Below, piece by piece: positions 1 through 8,505 of a DNA stretch of 64,000 nt (within the stretch, counting starts at the first letter, position 1; each line of letters begins with the position of its first letter). Source of the stretch: an uncultured Saprospiraceae bacterium (GTDB taxonomy: Bacteria; Bacteroidota; Bacteroidia; Chitinophagales; Saprospiraceae); NCBI GenBank assembly GCA_937951615.1, contig CALFBH010000036.1, positions 1 through 64,000 of the forward strand. Direction: 5' to 3'. Position numbers and translations under genes: made by a program. The notes under the pieces are model-generated. The model saw nothing but the letters and a program-made list of their open reading frames with translations. It ran no database searches and was not told the origin of the DNA.

Positions 1-1
1 T

Positions 2-124
2 TCTCCACCAGAACCCTATTTGTTCAGAGATCAGAAAAGAGCTAAAATACTCCAGAAGATGAAAAAAAATATCGCAAAACTAAAAATTACTGACAGCGAA
101 CTGGGCTTGAATGTCAGTCATTTA
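2..124 (+). CDS. 3' end of an unknown gene, cut by the window edge
   Basis: An open frame enters from the left edge and ends at TAG 122-124. The visible 40 residues are basic (KMKKNIAKLKITDSE region) and match no family I can name. Its end lies about 20 bases before the point where the adjacent minus-strand SBBP gene stops resembling its paralogue (about 145). That would fit the 3' end of an insertion-sequence transposase that truncated the SBBP gene, but this is inference. Coding status is unproven. Confidence 0.25.
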
Positions 125-463
125 TAGAACGTTAGTTGGAACACAAATAGAACGTCCTATGTCCTCACCTATTCCTCCTATTTGCTTTACCCAGAGTAAA
201 TTGCCATCAGCATCTGATTTTTGGATAAATACATCTCGATCTCCCATAGAAGTAAGGTTTTGTACACCCGATCCCAGGTCAAAATATATTGTTTCTTCGA
301 AGAAACCTATCGTATATACATTCCCGTCTACATCGGTGGTGATTGAGTTACCCTCTTCTCTTTCTGCTCCTCCCATTCCTACTACCCATTCAGAATTTAG
401 GTTTTGTGCATTTCCTGTCGTAGCGATACAGGCAATCAGGATACTTGTGTAAAGTTTTTTCAT
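122..463 (-). pseudogene. N-terminal fragment of an SBBP-repeat secreted protein
   Basis: 113 residues. Residues 1-19 form a signal peptide ending in NAQ. They are followed by one SBBP/beta-propeller unit with the markers GNVYTIGFFEETIYFDLG and DVFIQKSDADGNLLWVKQIGG. The neighbouring paralogue (595-1274) shows that the repeat should continue. Here similarity ends after GEDIGRSI, and seven unrelated residues (CVPTNVL) lead to a stop. No sorting domain remains, so a T9SS-exported protein would not be anchored. It looks like a gene truncated near position 145, possibly by the element at the left edge. Confidence 0.7.
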
Positions 464-594
464 CTTGAATTTTATTTTTTAGTTTGAATAAATACACTCG
501 CAAGATGCAGCACTTTCTCGGATATTCACAGGAAGAGTTTGTCTGTTTTTACAAATCATATTGGGGCAATTGAATACCTTATAAGCGACTATTG

Positions 595-1274
595 TCAATT
601 CTTAAGCAGCGACTTAATTGTTATGCCGCCCGGTGTTTCAACCTCAATAAAATAAACACCTGCGGGCTGATTAATTTTGAGATTAATATTATCCGTGTTT
701 TGATATTGAGATGAGTGTATTAATCTGCCATGAACGTCTATAATATTCACTTCTATATTGCTTAAAACAGCTTCAAAAGTAATTGTAAACTGACCATCAT
801 TTGGATTTGGATAAATAGTGAAAGATTTATCTTCAGTAGCATAGTCTTGTAAGCCAACTGTACTATTTCCCAACTTTTGAATATAGATGTCCCAGCCTCC
901 TTCGGAAGTAAAGTTTTGTACGCCTACACCCGGGTTAAAATCTACTGTTTCATCGAAATGCCCCGTTGTATATATATTACCACTGTCATCGGTGGTTTAG
1001 CCCATAGGAAGTCACCATTGGCATCTAATTTTTGAATAAAGATGTCATCCCATCCGGTGGAAGTAAGGTTTTGTACGCCTGTGCCTGGGTCAAAATCTAC
1101 CGTTTCTCTAAAGTAACCTGTTGTATATACATTACCTCCCCCATCAATGGTGATAGAATGCCCTATGTCCGTACTGCTTCCTCCCATTTGTCTTGCCCAT
1201 TTTAAATTTGGATCTTGTGCATTGGCTGTGAATGCCAGAACAATGACTAGGATAGTTATGTAAATTCTATTCAT
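595..1274 (-). pseudogene. SBBP-repeat T9SS protein with internal deletion/frameshift
   Basis: The first frame (1274 to about 995) gives a signal peptide (to NAQ, residue 20), one SBBP unit and GDFLWAK, then runs to a stop at 942. The second frame (about 996 to 595) gives TDDSGNIYTTGHFDE, a second SBBP unit, and a complete T9SS type A sorting domain starting at FTIYPNPNDGQF and ending GGITIKSLLKN. Between LWAK and TDDSGN the usual 15-20 residues (QMGG...GxSI) are missing and the frame shifts at about 994-996. This is consistent with recombination between repeats, or with a collapsed assembly. Intact relatives are secreted, surface-attached beta-propellers. Confidence 0.75.
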
Positions 1275-1419
1275 CTTAATTTTTTAAATTGTCTGCAATT
1301 TAAAAAATCTTTTTTCATTCTTTTAATAATTGATGAATAGCTGCTTGAATGGATATTTTTTCAATGATTTTTAGTAAAACTAATGCTTGTCTATCCGTAT
1401 AAATTAGCCACAAAAAAAC

Positions 1420-1427
1420 TATCTTTG
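1420..1427 (+). promoter_or_regulatory. Bacteroidota -7 promoter box for ychF
   Basis: TATCTTTG fits the TAnnTTTG consensus of the Bacteroidota primary sigma factor. It lies about 60 bases before the ychF start, giving a leader of about 55 nt. No TTTG -33 element is evident at the usual distance. Confidence 0.55.
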
Positions 1428-1488
1428 CACCCGTTTTAAAGACTTGACTTTTTGCATTTGCATTTCACTGAACTAACAGACAAATAAA

Positions 1489-2586
1489 ATGGCATTAAAA
1501 TGTGGCATCGTAGGCTTACCCAACGTCGGCAAATCTACACTATTCAACGCGCTATCCTCGGCTAAGGCACAGTCGGCAAACTTTCCGTTCTGTACGGTAG
1601 AGCCCAATGTCGGCACCATCACCGTACCAGATGAGCGACTCAATAAACTGGAAGAATTGGTGAGTCCGCAACGGGTACAACCAACAACCATCGAGATTGT
1701 AGATATTGCAGGACTTATCAAAGGCGCGAGCAAGGGAGAAGGACTGGGCAATCAATTCCTGGCCAATATTCGTGAAGTGGATGCCATTGTACACGTCGTC
1801 CGTTGTTTTGATGATGATAATGTGGTACATGTGGATGGAAAAGTTAATCCGGTAGGCGACAAAGGCGTCATAGATACCGAACTCCAACTTAAAGATTTGG
1901 AAACACTGGACAAGCGATTAGAAAAACTCCGCAAACAATCCAAAACAGGCGATAAAGCCGCCCTCAAAGCCCTTGATTTTGCCGAACGACTCAAAGCGCA
2001 CATCGAAAATGGCAACTCTGCCCGTACCTTTGAAGTGCAGACCGACGAGTTGGCATCATTCAAGGATTTTATGTTGCTGACCGCCAAACCCGTCCTGTAT
2101 GTGTGTAATGTAGATGAAACTTCTGTAGAAAGCGGCAACGAACACACGGAAAAGTTCAAAGCTGCTGTGGGCGATGAAGATGCAGAGGTCATCCTCATCA
2201 GTGCGCAGATTGAAGCTGATATTTCAGAACTTGATTCCTACGAAGAACGCATGGAATTTTTGTCCGACATGGGCTTGTCAGAACCAGGTGTCAATAAAGT
2301 TATCGCGGCTTGTTATGCTTTGCTCAATTTGATTACCTATTTCACGGCAGGCGTAAAAGAAGTTCGCGCATGGACGATAGAAAAAGGCACTTTAGCACCA
2401 GGCGCAGCCGGCGTCATTCATTCCGATTTTGAACGAGGCTTCATTCGCGCTGAAGTTATTAAATACAACACTTACGTGGAATATGGTTCAGAATCCGCCT
2501 GCCGCGATGCCGGTAAAATGGCAGTGGAAGGCAAGGAATATGTAGTGACAGATGGCGACATCATGCACTTCCGCCACAACGTATAA
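1489..2586 (+). CDS. ychF: Ribosome-binding ATPase YchF (OBG-family)
   Basis: 365 residues, normal length for the family. It has a P-loop GLPNVGKS (9-16), the G3 motif DIAGL (72-76), and the altered G4 motif CNVDE (206-210) that gives YchF its preference for ATP over GTP. A C-terminal TGS domain (about 280-363) ends in the conserved GDIMHFRHNV. It is a cytoplasmic ribosome-associated P-loop ATPase linked to translation and redox-stress responses. It has its own -7 box and is followed by a short perfect hairpin before trpF. Start chosen at ATG because MxLKCGIVGLPNVGKST is the family N-terminus. Confidence 0.97.
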   Translation: MALKCGIVGLPNVGKSTLFNALSSAKAQSANFPFCTVEPNVGTITVPDERLNKLEELVSPQRVQPTTIEIVDIAGLIKGASKGEGLGNQFLANIREVDAIVHVVRCFDDDNVVHVDGKVNPVGDKGVIDTELQLKDLETLDKRLEKLRKQSKTGDKAALKALDFAERLKAHIENGNSARTFEVQTDELASFKDFMLLTAKPVLYVCNVDETSVESGNEHTEKFKAAVGDEDAEVILISAQIEADISELDSYEERMEFLSDMGLSEPGVNKVIAACYALLNLITYFTAGVKEVRAWTIEKGTLAPGAAGVIHSDFERGFIRAEVIKYNTYVEYGSESACRDAGKMAVEGKEYVVTDGDIMHFRHNV

Positions 2587-2591
2587 CGTAG

Positions 2592-2609
2592 AGGCGACTT
2601 CAGTCGCCT
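2592..2609. repeat. Short perfect hairpin after ychF
   Basis: AGGCGACT tc AGTCGCCT is an 8-bp perfect stem six bases after the ychF stop. No T run follows on either side, so it is a weak terminator candidate at best. It may stabilise the 3' end of the ychF message. Confidence 0.4.
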
Positions 2610-2669
2610 AGTGATTCATGAGTGTTAATTATTTTGGAATTTGGAATTTAATTGTTGGAATTTTAAAAT

Positions 2670-3281
2670 ATGTTAGTAAAAGTATGTGGCATGAAATCTC
2701 CAAAAAATATCCAGGCAATTAGCAAGCTGCCACTTGATTTCATTGGATTTATCTTCTACAAAAAATCGCCCCGCAACATCAGCGAAACAGCACCCACGGA
2801 AACCCCAAAACACATCAACAGAGTAGGCGTATTTGTCAATGCTGAAATGGATACAATAATAGAAAAAATAGAGACGTATCAATTAGATTATATTCAGCTA
2901 CATGGCGACGAAACACCTGAATACTGCCAACAAATTTTGGCGAAAGCCCATATAAAAATTATCAAAGCCTTCAGAATTGGTGATAAATTCCCCGAAATTT
3001 TGCCAGATTATGAACCATTTTGCGAATATTTCCTTTTTGATACCAAAGGGAAAGAATACGGTGGAACAGGTAAAAAGTTCAACTGGGATATTTTGCAGCA
3101 ATATAAATGCGAAACCCTATTTCTACTAAGCGGAGGAATAGGGGAGGCAGATGCAACAGTTATCAAGACGCTGCAACTGGAAAAACTGGGAGGGCTTGAC
3201 TTAAATAGTAAATTTGAAATAGAACCCGGACTGAAAGATATCAATAAAATTACTCATTTTTTAACCGAATTGAAAAAATAA
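2670..3281 (+). CDS. trpF: Phosphoribosylanthranilate isomerase
   Basis: 203 residues, a single TIM barrel. It catalyses the Amadori rearrangement of N-(5'-phosphoribosyl)anthranilate to CdRP in tryptophan synthesis. The diagnostic N-terminus VKVCGMKSPKNIQAI carries the catalytic cysteine (C7). DYIQLHGDE and the phosphate-binding LSGGIGEADA near residue 155 are also present, with GLDLNSKFEIEPGLKD near the end. trpB follows 65 bp downstream on the same strand, so the two probably form the tail of a trp operon. trpC, trpA and the anthranilate synthase genes are not adjacent. Confidence 0.95.
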   Translation: MLVKVCGMKSPKNIQAISKLPLDFIGFIFYKKSPRNISETAPTETPKHINRVGVFVNAEMDTIIEKIETYQLDYIQLHGDETPEYCQQILAKAHIKIIKAFRIGDKFPEILPDYEPFCEYFLFDTKGKEYGGTGKKFNWDILQQYKCETLFLLSGGIGEADATVIKTLQLEKLGGLDLNSKFEIEPGLKDINKITHFLTELKK

Positions 3282-3346
3282 AACTATGATCTAAAGAGGA
3301 GATAGCGTCATTTCTAAACGGCTTGATTATTTTAGACTAAAATGTT

Positions 3347-4519
3347 ATGATAGAAGTAAACCAACGTGGCTACTATGGCGAATTTGGAGGAGCCTTCATT
3401 CCCGAAATGCTACACCCAAATATCGAAGAACTCAGAAAATGCTACATCGAAGTCAGCGAATCCGCAGAATTTCAGGCAGAATTTCGGAAATTGCTGAAAG
3501 ACTATGTCGGGCGACCTTCCCCTTTGTATTACGCCAAGCGTTTGTCTGCACATTATAATACTAACATCTACCTGAAAAGAGAAGACCTCAATCATACTGG
3601 TGCGCATAAAATCAACAACACGATTGGGCAGATTTTGATGGCGCAGCGATTGGGCAAAAAACGCATCATTGCCGAAACTGGAGCTGGACAACATGGCGTA
3701 GCGACAGCGACCGTCTGTGCCTTGATGGGCATAGAATGTATTGTATATATGGGTTCGGTGGATATAGAAAGACAAGCCCCGAATGTCTCCCGAATGAAGA
3801 TGCTCGGTGCAGAAGTTCGCCCTGCAACCAGTGGTAGTCAGACGCTCAAAGACGCGACCAATGAAGCCATCCGCGACTGGATCAATAATCCAGAAGACAC
3901 ACATTATATCATCGGTTCTGTTGTAGGGCCACATCCTTATCCCGATATGGTGGCTCGTTTTCAGTCGGTCATCAGTGAAGAAATGTTGTGGCAACTGAAA
4001 GAGCAGACAGGCAATGAAGATCCCGACATCATCGTAGCTTGTGTAGGCGGAGGAAGCAATGCGGCTGGAGCGTATTATCATTATTTAAACAAAAAAGATG
4101 TTCGACTAGTCGCAGTAGAAGCAGCTGGACTCGGCATACACAGTGGGGAGTCGGCAGCCACAAGTGTATTGGGTACAAAAGGTATTATACACGGCAGCCG
4201 GACTTTGCTGATGCAAACAGATGACGGACAGATTATCGAACCTTACTCCATCTCTGCCGGACTCGATTATCCAGGCATCGGTCCGATGCATGCACATCTG
4301 ATTGATACCGGAAGGGCAGAAGCAGTGAGCATCACAGACGAAGAAGCCGTGAAATCTGCTTTTTTTCTGGCGCGAATTGAAGGTATTATTCCTGCGTTAG
4401 AAACTGCACATGCTTTTTCTGCTTTGGATAAAATCGACTACTCCAAAGATGATGTTATTGTTGTAAACTTATCTGGTAGAGGGGATAAAGATTTGGGAAC
4501 TTATGTGAAGTATTTTTAG
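3347..4519 (+). CDS. trpB: Tryptophan synthase beta chain
   Basis: 390 residues, normal length. It condenses indole with L-serine using PLP. The PLP lysine is K88 in HTGAHKINN, the phosphate-binding loop is GGGSNA (234-239), and the C-terminus carries NLSGRGDKD. It follows trpF. A trpA gene, usually directly downstream, is absent here: the next 430 bp hold only a MITE-like element, a terminator and the promoter of a receptor gene. ATG 3347 was chosen because an ATG five bases earlier is out of frame. Confidence 0.97.
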   Translation: MIEVNQRGYYGEFGGAFIPEMLHPNIEELRKCYIEVSESAEFQAEFRKLLKDYVGRPSPLYYAKRLSAHYNTNIYLKREDLNHTGAHKINNTIGQILMAQRLGKKRIIAETGAGQHGVATATVCALMGIECIVYMGSVDIERQAPNVSRMKMLGAEVRPATSGSQTLKDATNEAIRDWINNPEDTHYIIGSVVGPHPYPDMVARFQSVISEEMLWQLKEQTGNEDPDIIVACVGGGSNAAGAYYHYLNKKDVRLVAVEAAGLGIHSGESAATSVLGTKGIIHGSRTLLMQTDDGQIIEPYSISAGLDYPGIGPMHAHLIDTGRAEAVSITDEEAVKSAFFLARIEGIIPALETAHAFSALDKIDYSKDDVIVVNLSGRGDKDLGTYVKYF

Positions 4520-4566
4520 AATTGGTGATTAGTGTATTAGTAACTGGTGAATGAGGAAATATGGCG

Positions 4567-4706
4567 GTGTTCGAATAAAATATGGAATAGTCGCAAGGCG
4601 AATGTTTTTATAAAATTCTGGTGTAGGATTGTTCTATTCTGTACTTTCAATAGAAGAATTCCCCTTGCGACCCTTGCGCTGCATTTATCCTACTTTAGTC
4701 GAACAC
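4567..4706. mobile_element. MITE-like element, copy A
   Basis: 140 bp that begins GTGTTCGAATAAAATATGG and ends CTACTTTAGTCGAACAC, so the termini are imperfect inverted repeats. An internal CGCAAGG...CCTTGCG pair gives a second stem. A related copy in the opposite orientation lies at 49827-49964 and shares the termini and the following GGAATAGTCG. It has no coding capacity. It behaves like a non-autonomous transposable element. Target-site duplications are not obvious. Confidence 0.65.
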
Positions 4707-4785
4707 TACTGAAATTTAAATCCTTAAACCATGTAAAAGTCTTGCCTCTAGCAACACTTCATTTTAATCTTAATGAGCTATAAAA

Positions 4786-4819
4786 AAGGTCGTTCCGACA
4801 CAGGAACGGCCTTCTTTTT
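4786..4819 (+). terminator. Rho-independent terminator
   Basis: The stem AAGGTCGTTCC / GGAACGGCCTT (one T-G wobble) has a six-base loop and is followed by CTTTTT. It separates the trpFB unit from the receptor gene. Confidence 0.85.
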
Positions 4820-4878
4820 GCCTTTCCGTGAATTATTATTTTGTTATGATTTTGTTAAGGAAAATATAAATTTTACTG

Positions 4879-4886
4879 TACATTTG
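4879..4886 (+). promoter_or_regulatory. Bacteroidota -7 box for the TonB receptor
   Basis: TACATTTG matches TAnnTTTG. A TTTG lies 24 bases upstream (4851-4854), slightly long for the -33 element. The implied start near 4893 makes the ATG at 4921 unlikely and favours 4957 or 4966 as the start of the receptor. Confidence 0.5.
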
Positions 4887-4956
4887 ACGAATGAAAACAA
4901 TGCCTTACCAGTAATTCTAAATGAATTGGATAAGGATAGACTTACTTAATTATAAA

Positions 4957-7818
4957 ATGTTTACAATGAAGAGTACATTACAATTTTTTGGCTGCCTGAT
5001 AGCAATGCTATTGGTTTCAAGTAGTCTTTTTGCCCAAAAGGGTACAATTTCAGGTGTCATTAGCGATGCTACTGGAGGCTTACCTGGTGCGACCATAACT
5101 GCTGGAGCAGGTCTTGGAACAACGACTGATGCTATGGGGAATTATACATTAAAACTAGATCCAGGAACTTATACGCTTGAAGCTTCTTATATTGGCTTTA
5201 CAGCACAAAAAGCAGAATTTACAGTGGAAGCAGGTCAGTCGAAGACTTGGAATGTGAACTTGGCGGAAGATGCAACCACTTTGGGCGATGTAGTTGTCGT
5301 AGGAACACGTACTGCACCTCGTTCTTCAACGACCTCTCCACTTCCTGTTGATGTTTTCAGAGCAAAAGAACTGACCAGCACAGGACAAACTTCATTTGAT
5401 AAAGCACTTCAATATCGTGTGCCTTCTTTCAATACAGTTCAAACACCAGTAAATGATGCTACGGCACTTTTGGATCCTTACGAAATCAGAAACATGGGAC
5501 CAAGTCGTACTTTGGTACTGATTAATGGTAAGCGTAAGAATATGAGTTCCTTATTATACACACAGACCTCTCCTGGTCGTGGTGAAACAGGTGCTGATAT
5601 TTCCGGTATTCCTACAGATATGATTAAGCGTGTAGAAATTTTGAGAGATGGTGCATCTGCGCAGTATGGTTCTGATGCCATTGCAGGTGTTATGAACATC
5701 ATCCTGAAAGATGCTGTTGATGAGGGACGTTTTATCTTAAGAACAGGTATCACAACAGAAGGCGACGGTGAAATGATTGGCGCAGCCCTGAATAACGGTA
5801 CAAAATTAGGAGAAGGTGGTTTCCTTAATTATACGATTGATTTATCAAAAGTAGGTCTATCTAATCGTCCAGGTACAGTGAGTGCAGGTGGAGAAGCTGC
5901 CGATTTTGTTTTAAGTCCGTGGGTTGATGCGGCGCAAACAATACCTATTTCTCCTGCAGAAGCAACTGCAGCACTTGGTCAAGTTCAGCCGTTTTTGAAC
6001 GAGCGACCTGATGCAGGTAATATCAATGGTTCACCAGAAACAACAGCGATGAAGTTTGCGTTGAACGCAGGCAAAAAAGTCAGCGATAATGGTGAAGTCT
6101 ATGCTAATGCAGCTTATGTTTACAAAAAAGTAAATAGCTTTGCCAACTATCGTACACCTTACTGGAGAACACTGGATGCTTTTCCTTATTTGGAAGACTT
6201 TTTTGGTGACCAATATGGTTATGAAGATTTAAACAATAACGGTATTTTAGATTATGCAGGTTATGTACCAACTTTTGATGGCGATCTGATTGATTATAAC
6301 GGTACAGTTGGCTTTAAGTCAGAGAGAAATGGCTGGATTAGTGATGTGAGTTTCACAACAGGTAGCAATGAGCAGACTTACATTATCAGTAATTCGCATA
6401 ATAGAAACATGACTTTAAATCCTGATAGTACATTCAAATACCGCGAAAATAGCCCACTTGTTTTTGATCCAGGTGGAACACGTTTCGTACACAATGTAGG
6501 AAATATTGACGTAACCAAGCGTTTCAGTGACATGTTCAGTTTTGCCTTCGGAACAGAGTTTAGAACAGAAGATTTTACCATCATTGAAGGAAGTTTGGCT
6601 TCTTATGAAGATGGTGGACCGGATTCTTTCGCTGGTAATGATCCACGTAATTCAGGTAAATTTAACCGTTATAACTTTGGTGGTTATTTAGATGCTGCTG
6701 TTGATGTTACTGATGATTTTTTGATTAATGGTACAATACGTTTAGAAGATTATAGCGATTTTGGAGAAGCTTTTGTATGGAAAGTGAGTACACGCTACAA
6801 ATTAATGGACGATAAAATAACGCTTCGTGGTTCTGCTTCTACTGGTTTCAAAGCACCAACGCTGCACCAGATTTATACACAGAAAGCACAGTATAGCTTT
6901 GTACCTGGTCAAGGTATTCAGGTAGGTGGTTTGGTGAATAATGTATCTAGAGAAGCAAGATTGCTTGGATTGCCACAATTGCAGCCTGAAAAATCAACTA
7001 ACATCACTGTTGGACTTGGTTTGCGCCCTATCACTGGCTTGAGCCTGACCTTGGATTATTATAACATCGCACTTACAGATCGTATCATTCTGAGTACAGA
7101 AATTGGCGCAACTGCTGATGGAAATACTGCTTTGGATGAAATATTGGTGAATAATAACCTTTCTGATTTGAGTTTCTTTGTCAATGGACTGGATGCCAGA
7201 ACTTCTGGTATTGATTTCGTTGCAAACTACCGTGGTATTCAGCTGGGTACAGGTTCACTTGGCGCAAGTCTTTCTGGTAATTATACTTTACAAAATGAAA
7301 GAGAAGGTGAGGTGAAAAACCCTGAATTGGTTGCCTCTTCAGGTCAGTCTGTTGCCAACGCAACACAGGAAGCTTTATTCTTTACTTCACGCCCTAAGTT
7401 CAAAGCTATCTTAGGTTTGGATTATGAAGTAGGTGATTTTACTGTTTCTTTAGGTAATACTGTATTTGGTCCAACTACTTTCAAGCAGCAAGGTATGGAT
7501 GCTAATTTATATACAGAGTTCAAAACCAAAATCGTTACTGATCTTGGTCTGAGCTATAATGCAACAGATAAATTGAACATTGCATTAAATGTAAATAACT
7601 TACTTGGTGTATTGCCAGAATGGGAATTCAAAGCAGAAAATGCAGAAGGTCAGGCTATTATTGACGATACTTCTGTGAATGCTTATGGAGTAACACCTAT
7701 TCAAAACCAGTCTAACCTGATTACATTTAATCAGCGTTATTCTCAAATGACTTATGATGGTTACCATTTCAGTCAGTTGGGTACACAGTTAGCTTTGAGT
7801 TTGAGTTATAAATTCTAA
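4957..7818 (+). CDS. TonB-dependent receptor with carboxypeptidase-like N-domain
   Basis: 953 residues from ATG 4957 (A-rich upstream; 4966 is equally possible, and the frame extends to ATG 4921). A signal peptide ends SSSLFAQ. It is followed by a CarboxypepD_reg domain (about 30-105: GTISGVISDATGGLPGATIT, YIGF). A plug domain starts after DVVVVGTR and holds NGKRKNMSS and RDGASAQYGSDAIAGVMN. A long 22-strand type barrel ends LALSLSYKF with a terminal aromatic residue. It should import a siderophore, cofactor or oligomer across the outer membrane using TonB. No SusD partner is adjacent, so the substrate is unknown. It is monocistronic: terminators lie on both sides. Confidence 0.9.
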   Translation: MFTMKSTLQFFGCLIAMLLVSSSLFAQKGTISGVISDATGGLPGATITAGAGLGTTTDAMGNYTLKLDPGTYTLEASYIGFTAQKAEFTVEAGQSKTWNVNLAEDATTLGDVVVVGTRTAPRSSTTSPLPVDVFRAKELTSTGQTSFDKALQYRVPSFNTVQTPVNDATALLDPYEIRNMGPSRTLVLINGKRKNMSSLLYTQTSPGRGETGADISGIPTDMIKRVEILRDGASAQYGSDAIAGVMNIILKDAVDEGRFILRTGITTEGDGEMIGAALNNGTKLGEGGFLNYTIDLSKVGLSNRPGTVSAGGEAADFVLSPWVDAAQTIPISPAEATAALGQVQPFLNERPDAGNINGSPETTAMKFALNAGKKVSDNGEVYANAAYVYKKVNSFANYRTPYWRTLDAFPYLEDFFGDQYGYEDLNNNGILDYAGYVPTFDGDLIDYNGTVGFKSERNGWISDVSFTTGSNEQTYIISNSHNRNMTLNPDSTFKYRENSPLVFDPGGTRFVHNVGNIDVTKRFSDMFSFAFGTEFRTEDFTIIEGSLASYEDGGPDSFAGNDPRNSGKFNRYNFGGYLDAAVDVTDDFLINGTIRLEDYSDFGEAFVWKVSTRYKLMDDKITLRGSASTGFKAPTLHQIYTQKAQYSFVPGQGIQVGGLVNNVSREARLLGLPQLQPEKSTNITVGLGLRPITGLSLTLDYYNIALTDRIILSTEIGATADGNTALDEILVNNNLSDLSFFVNGLDARTSGIDFVANYRGIQLGTGSLGASLSGNYTLQNEREGEVKNPELVASSGQSVANATQEALFFTSRPKFKAILGLDYEVGDFTVSLGNTVFGPTTFKQQGMDANLYTEFKTKIVTDLGLSYNATDKLNIALNVNNLLGVLPEWEFKAENAEGQAIIDDTSVNAYGVTPIQNQSNLITFNQRYSQMTYDGYHFSQLGTQLALSLSYKF

Positions 7819-7846
7819 TTCATTTAGAATTTAATCATAAATAATA

Positions 7847-7880
7847 AAATGCAGCTCAAATAATTTGAGCTGCATTTTTT
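7847..7880 (+). terminator. Rho-independent terminator after the TonB receptor
   Basis: A perfect 14-bp stem AAATGCAGCTCAAA / TTTGAGCTGCATTT with loop TAA is followed by T residues. It sits 30 bases after the receptor stop. Confidence 0.9.
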
Positions 7881-7897
7881 AAATATTCTAAAATACC

Positions 7898-8500
7898 ATG
7901 AAAATATTAGTCATTGGAGGAACAGGAACGATTGGAAAAAAGATAGTAGAACATTTTTCAAAAAATAACGAAGTACTCATTGCAGGACGGCGTTCGAAAG
8001 AATATAAAGTAGATATTGGAGATACAAAATCTATTAAAAGTCTGTTTAAGAAAACCGGCAAACTGGATGCCATTATCTGTGCGGCAGGAGAGGCAAAATG
8101 GGCACCATTTAAAGACCTTTCAGAAGCAGACTTTCACATTGGCTTACGCAGCAAGTTGATGGGGCAGGTGAATGTGGTCAGAATAGGTCGCAAATACCTT
8201 AGGCGCAAAGGTTCCATTACACTGACAACTGGTATTCTGGCGGATGATCCTGTTTATCAGACCGCAAGTGCGGCTATGGTGAATGGCGGAATTCACAGCT
8301 TTGTACAAGCAGTAGCCTTAGAATTAAAGAAGAAAATAAGAGTGAATGTGGTTTCTTCCGGGGTGGTTATGGATGCTTATGCGAAGTATGAAACTTATTT
8401 TCCAGGACATCCACCTATTGCAATGGATAGGATGGTGATGGGCTATGTGCGAAGTGTAAATGGAAGAGGAACTGGAGAAGTCATTAGAATTTATTCATAA
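7898..8500 (+). CDS. Short SDR-family protein lacking the YxxxK motif
   Basis: 200 residues with an N-terminal Rossmann motif GGTGTIG (7-13) and NAAG-like CAAGEAKW, then a TGILADDP strand. Typical short-chain dehydrogenases place catalytic Tyr and Lys in YxxxK; here that segment reads TASAAMVNGGIHSF, with neither residue. Such short SDR-like proteins are annotated as short-chain dehydrogenases in many bacteria, but this one may not be a standard oxidoreductase. It starts 18 bases after the terminator and is followed 5 bases later by a FAD oxidase on the same strand, so the two are probably co-transcribed. Confidence 0.8.
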   Translation: MKILVIGGTGTIGKKIVEHFSKNNEVLIAGRRSKEYKVDIGDTKSIKSLFKKTGKLDAIICAAGEAKWAPFKDLSEADFHIGLRSKLMGQVNVVRIGRKYLRRKGSITLTTGILADDPVYQTASAAMVNGGIHSFVQAVALELKKKIRVNVVSSGVVMDAYAKYETYFPGHPPIAMDRMVMGYVRSVNGRGTGEVIRIYS

Positions 8501-8505
8501 AAATA

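Larger units (their letters stand above)
4520..4956. other. Gene-free interval between trpB and the TonB receptor
   Basis: It holds a MITE-like inverted-repeat element (4567-4706), a Rho-independent terminator (4786-4819) and a -7 promoter box (4879-4886). I see no credible gene here; the one open frame (4547-4783) is mostly the MITE read through. Confidence 0.6.

Noticed and set aside
3410-4081. 223-residue antisense frame inside trpB
   Set aside because: Shadow of the trpB coding strand; trpB is unambiguous.
4547-4783. 78-residue open frame after trpB
   Set aside because: It reads through the MITE-like element and shows no coding character.
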